A DNA stretch of 6,502 bases from an uncultured Cocleimonas sp. (GTDB lineage: Bacteria > Pseudomonadota > Gammaproteobacteria > Thiotrichales > Thiotrichaceae): NCBI GenBank assembly GCA_938041705.1, contig CALISP010000008.1, forward strand, positions 1 to 6,502, written 5' to 3'. This document shows positions 4,560 to 6,502 of the stretch, piece after piece. Every line of letters starts with the position of its first letter. Position 1 is the first letter of the stretch. The notes under the pieces were generated by a model. That model was not told where the DNA came from. It did not search any database and was given only the letters and a program-made list of their open reading frames with translations. The position numbers and the translations under genes are program-made.

Positions 4560-6502
4560 ATGCAGCATAGTCAATTAGGTGATACACAAAAGCGTAGTCG
4601 CAACGACTGGCTTGAGCGACTATGGATTAATGAAGATGAAAACGATAAACGTCAGCTTATTAGTGCAATAGATTTAATTTTCAAAACAGGACTTGATGAA
4701 GTTGGTGATGACTCAAGTGCAATGCCGCGTAGTCTTGATGTGGCAGATATGCTTCGGAATCTTCAAGTTGATCAAGTTACTTTGATTGGTGCGGTTTTGA
4801 GTGATGTTCGTTTGATCGAGAGTTGCTCTTTAGAGGCTATTGCCGAAGAGTTTTCCAGCACCATAGCGTTAATAGTTAAGAACATGCGTTGGCTGCATAA
4901 TTTCAAAACTCAAAGTGAAAACGACACACCCGTCCCTGAGCAGGCTGAGCGCCTTAGAAGAATGCTACTGGCGATGGTTGATGATGTTCGCGCAGTTCTG
5001 ATTTATCTAGGTTGGCGTTTACAATATCTAAGATTATTATCAAAAGTAGAGTTACAAGAAGGTCGAGAAATTGCTCGTGAAACCATGGATATATTTGCTC
5101 CTTTGGCAAATCGTCTTGGTGTAAATCAGCTGAAATGGGAGATGGAAGATCTTGCATTTCGTTATTTGGAGCCTATTGGTTATAAGCAAATTGCCAAGTC
5201 GTTAACAGCAAAACGGATAGAGCGAGAAGCTTACGTTGAAACGTTTACAGAAAACTTACAGGATTTATTAGAAAAATCAGATATAGAAGCTGAGGTTTAT
5301 GGACGACCGAAGCATATCTACAGCATATGGAAAAAAATGCAACGAAAGCACTTATCAATAGATCAGCTTTATGATCTTCGTGCCGTTCGTGTCATTGTGG
5401 AAGATGTTAAGGCCTGTTATACGACTTTGGGTATTGTTCATGAGAAGTGGAAGCATGTCCCTGCAGAATTAGATGACTACATCGCAAACCGAAAGCCAAA
5501 TGGTTATCAGTCATTGCATACCGTGGTAATAGGTCCGAGTGGGCGATACGTAGAGATTCAAATACGAACACAAGATATGCACGTGTTTGCCGAGCTTGGC
5601 GTCGCTGCTCATTGGCGTTACAAAGAGGGTGGGACTCAAGATGCTGCAATGGAGCGAGTTGTTGGATCGTTAAGACGCTTACTCGATTCAGATGAAAATG
5701 ATGATGAGTTATTAGAAGACTTTAGGGCTGAGATTTTTCCAGATAGGGTGTTTGTTTTGACTCCACAAGGCGATATTCTCGAGCTCTCTAAAGGTTCAAC
5801 TCCTTTGGATTTTGCTTATGCTGTTCATACTAGTGTTGGTCATCGTTGTACTGGAGCTAAAGTTAATGGTGTTATAGCTACACTTGATCGTAAGCTAAAC
5901 AATGGCGATCAGGTTGAAATTATCACACAGAAAGTTGAGCAGCCTCGACGTAAATGGCTGAATCCAGCGCTGGGTTATATTGGTGCTCCGAGCTCACGCA
6001 CCAAGGTTAGACATTGGTTTAGGCAGCAAGATCATGATAGAAACTTGCAAGATGGCAAGGACTTGATTGAGCAAGAAAAGCATCGTTTAAATCTAAAAAA
6101 GATCGATTTAAAGCCTTTATTAGAACGTTTTCACTTACAGTCAGAAAAAGAATTTTTGATTGCTTTGGGTCGAGGTGATATCAGCATCACACAATTGACT
6201 GATTCTTTAGATGTTCCTAAAAAAGAAGAGGTGAAGTTCCGTAAAGTAAGTGTAAAGAATGAACATAATGATCGTGGGATTCAAATACAGGGTGTAAGTA
6301 ATTTATTGGTAGAGATCGCTAATTGCTGTAAGCCTGTGCCTGGTGACGATATTATTGGTTACATCACGATAGGTCGTGGAATCACTATTCATCGAACTGA
6401 TTGCCCTAATATTGATGAAGATAATCTTGGTCCCGAAAAATCATCTCGGTTAGCTGAGGCAAGTTGGGGAACTGAAACAACTGCATATACTGTAGATATT
6501 CA
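4560..6502 (+). CDS. relA: GTP/GDP pyrophosphokinase RelA, ppGpp synthetase I (3' end outside window)
   Basis: RelA binds ribosomes stalled with uncharged tRNA and transfers pyrophosphate from ATP to GTP or GDP, making the alarmone (p)ppGpp. The visible 647 residues align with most of the 744 of E. coli RelA. The N-terminal pseudo-hydrolase domain (about 1-190) has SDVRLIE at 81-87 where bifunctional enzymes have the HDxxED metal site, so hydrolase activity is expected to be lost. The synthetase domain (about 230-370) has GRPKHIYSIWKKM, LRAVRV and ELDDYIANRKPNGYQS. Its EXDD signature (303-306) marks a synthetase-only RelA rather than SpoT. The TGS domain (about 395-456) and the helical domain follow, then the zinc-finger-like region with Cys589, Cys590, His611 and Cys615. 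The ACT domain is cut off. A TAA codon directly before the ATG fixes the start, and GAAGG (4545-4549) is the likely ribosome binding site, ten bases upstream. Confidence 0.98.
   Translation, partial: MQHSQLGDTQKRSRNDWLERLWINEDENDKRQLISAIDLIFKTGLDEVGDDSSAMPRSLDVADMLRNLQVDQVTLIGAVLSDVRLIESCSLEAIAEEFSSTIALIVKNMRWLHNFKTQSENDTPVPEQAERLRRMLLAMVDDVRAVLIYLGWRLQYLRLLSKVELQEGREIARETMDIFAPLANRLGVNQLKWEMEDLAFRYLEPIGYKQIAKSLTAKRIEREAYVETFTENLQDLLEKSDIEAEVYGRPKHIYSIWKKMQRKHLSIDQLYDLRAVRVIVEDVKACYTTLGIVHEKWKHVPAELDDYIANRKPNGYQSLHTVVIGPSGRYVEIQIRTQDMHVFAELGVAAHWRYKEGGTQDAAMERVVGSLRRLLDSDENDDELLEDFRAEIFPDRVFVLTPQGDILELSKGSTPLDFAYAVHTSVGHRCTGAKVNGVIATLDRKLNNGDQVEIITQKVEQPRRKWLNPALGYIGAPSSRTKVRHWFRQQDHDRNLQDGKDLIEQEKHRLNLKKIDLKPLLERFHLQSEKEFLIALGRGDISITQLTDSLDVPKKEEVKFRKVSVKNEHNDRGIQIQGVSNLLVEIANCCKPVPGDDIIGYITIGRGITIHRTDCPNIDEDNLGPEKSSRLAEASWGTETTAYTVDI

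Noticed and set aside
5407..5649. 80-codon minus-strand reading frame inside relA
   Set aside because: It is antisense to the RelA synthetase domain; its length is explained by codon bias on the opposite strand.

Overview
The window is about 6.5 kb of AT-rich chromosomal DNA. It most likely comes from a free-living, probably marine, gammaproteobacterium. The evidence is a MutS and a RelA that both align closely along their length with the Escherichia coli proteins, a YigB-type HAD phosphatase, and an acidic secreted lipoprotein of a kind I recall from marine Gammaproteobacteria. The genus cannot be fixed from the sequence. No mobile element, CRISPR array, tRNA or rRNA was seen.

Layout from left to right: mutS (minus strand, 3' end cut off by the window start); a 236-bp divergent gap; a 383-residue outer-membrane-type lipoprotein of unknown function (plus); a perfect 19-bp bidirectional terminator; mscL (minus); a 311-bp divergent gap with several inverted repeats and a perfect -10 box; a YigB-like HAD phosphatase (plus); a 121-bp gap with a weak promoter candidate; and relA (plus, 3' end cut off by the window end).

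The genes do not form one pathway. MutS starts mismatch repair. MscL is the emergency osmotic release valve. RelA makes (p)ppGpp on stalled ribosomes. The HAD protein is probably a small-phosphate phosphatase linked to riboflavin/FMN metabolism. The last two are co-directional and might share transcripts, but the gap between them leaves room for a separate relA promoter.

The window is mainly conserved housekeeping content and I found no convincing new system. Most worth a second look are the uncharacterised lipoprotein with a tandemly duplicated C-terminal beta module, the structured gap upstream of the HAD gene (competing inverted repeats, a 14-codon reading frame and a 16-bp palindrome), and the placement of a yigB-like gene directly before relA.
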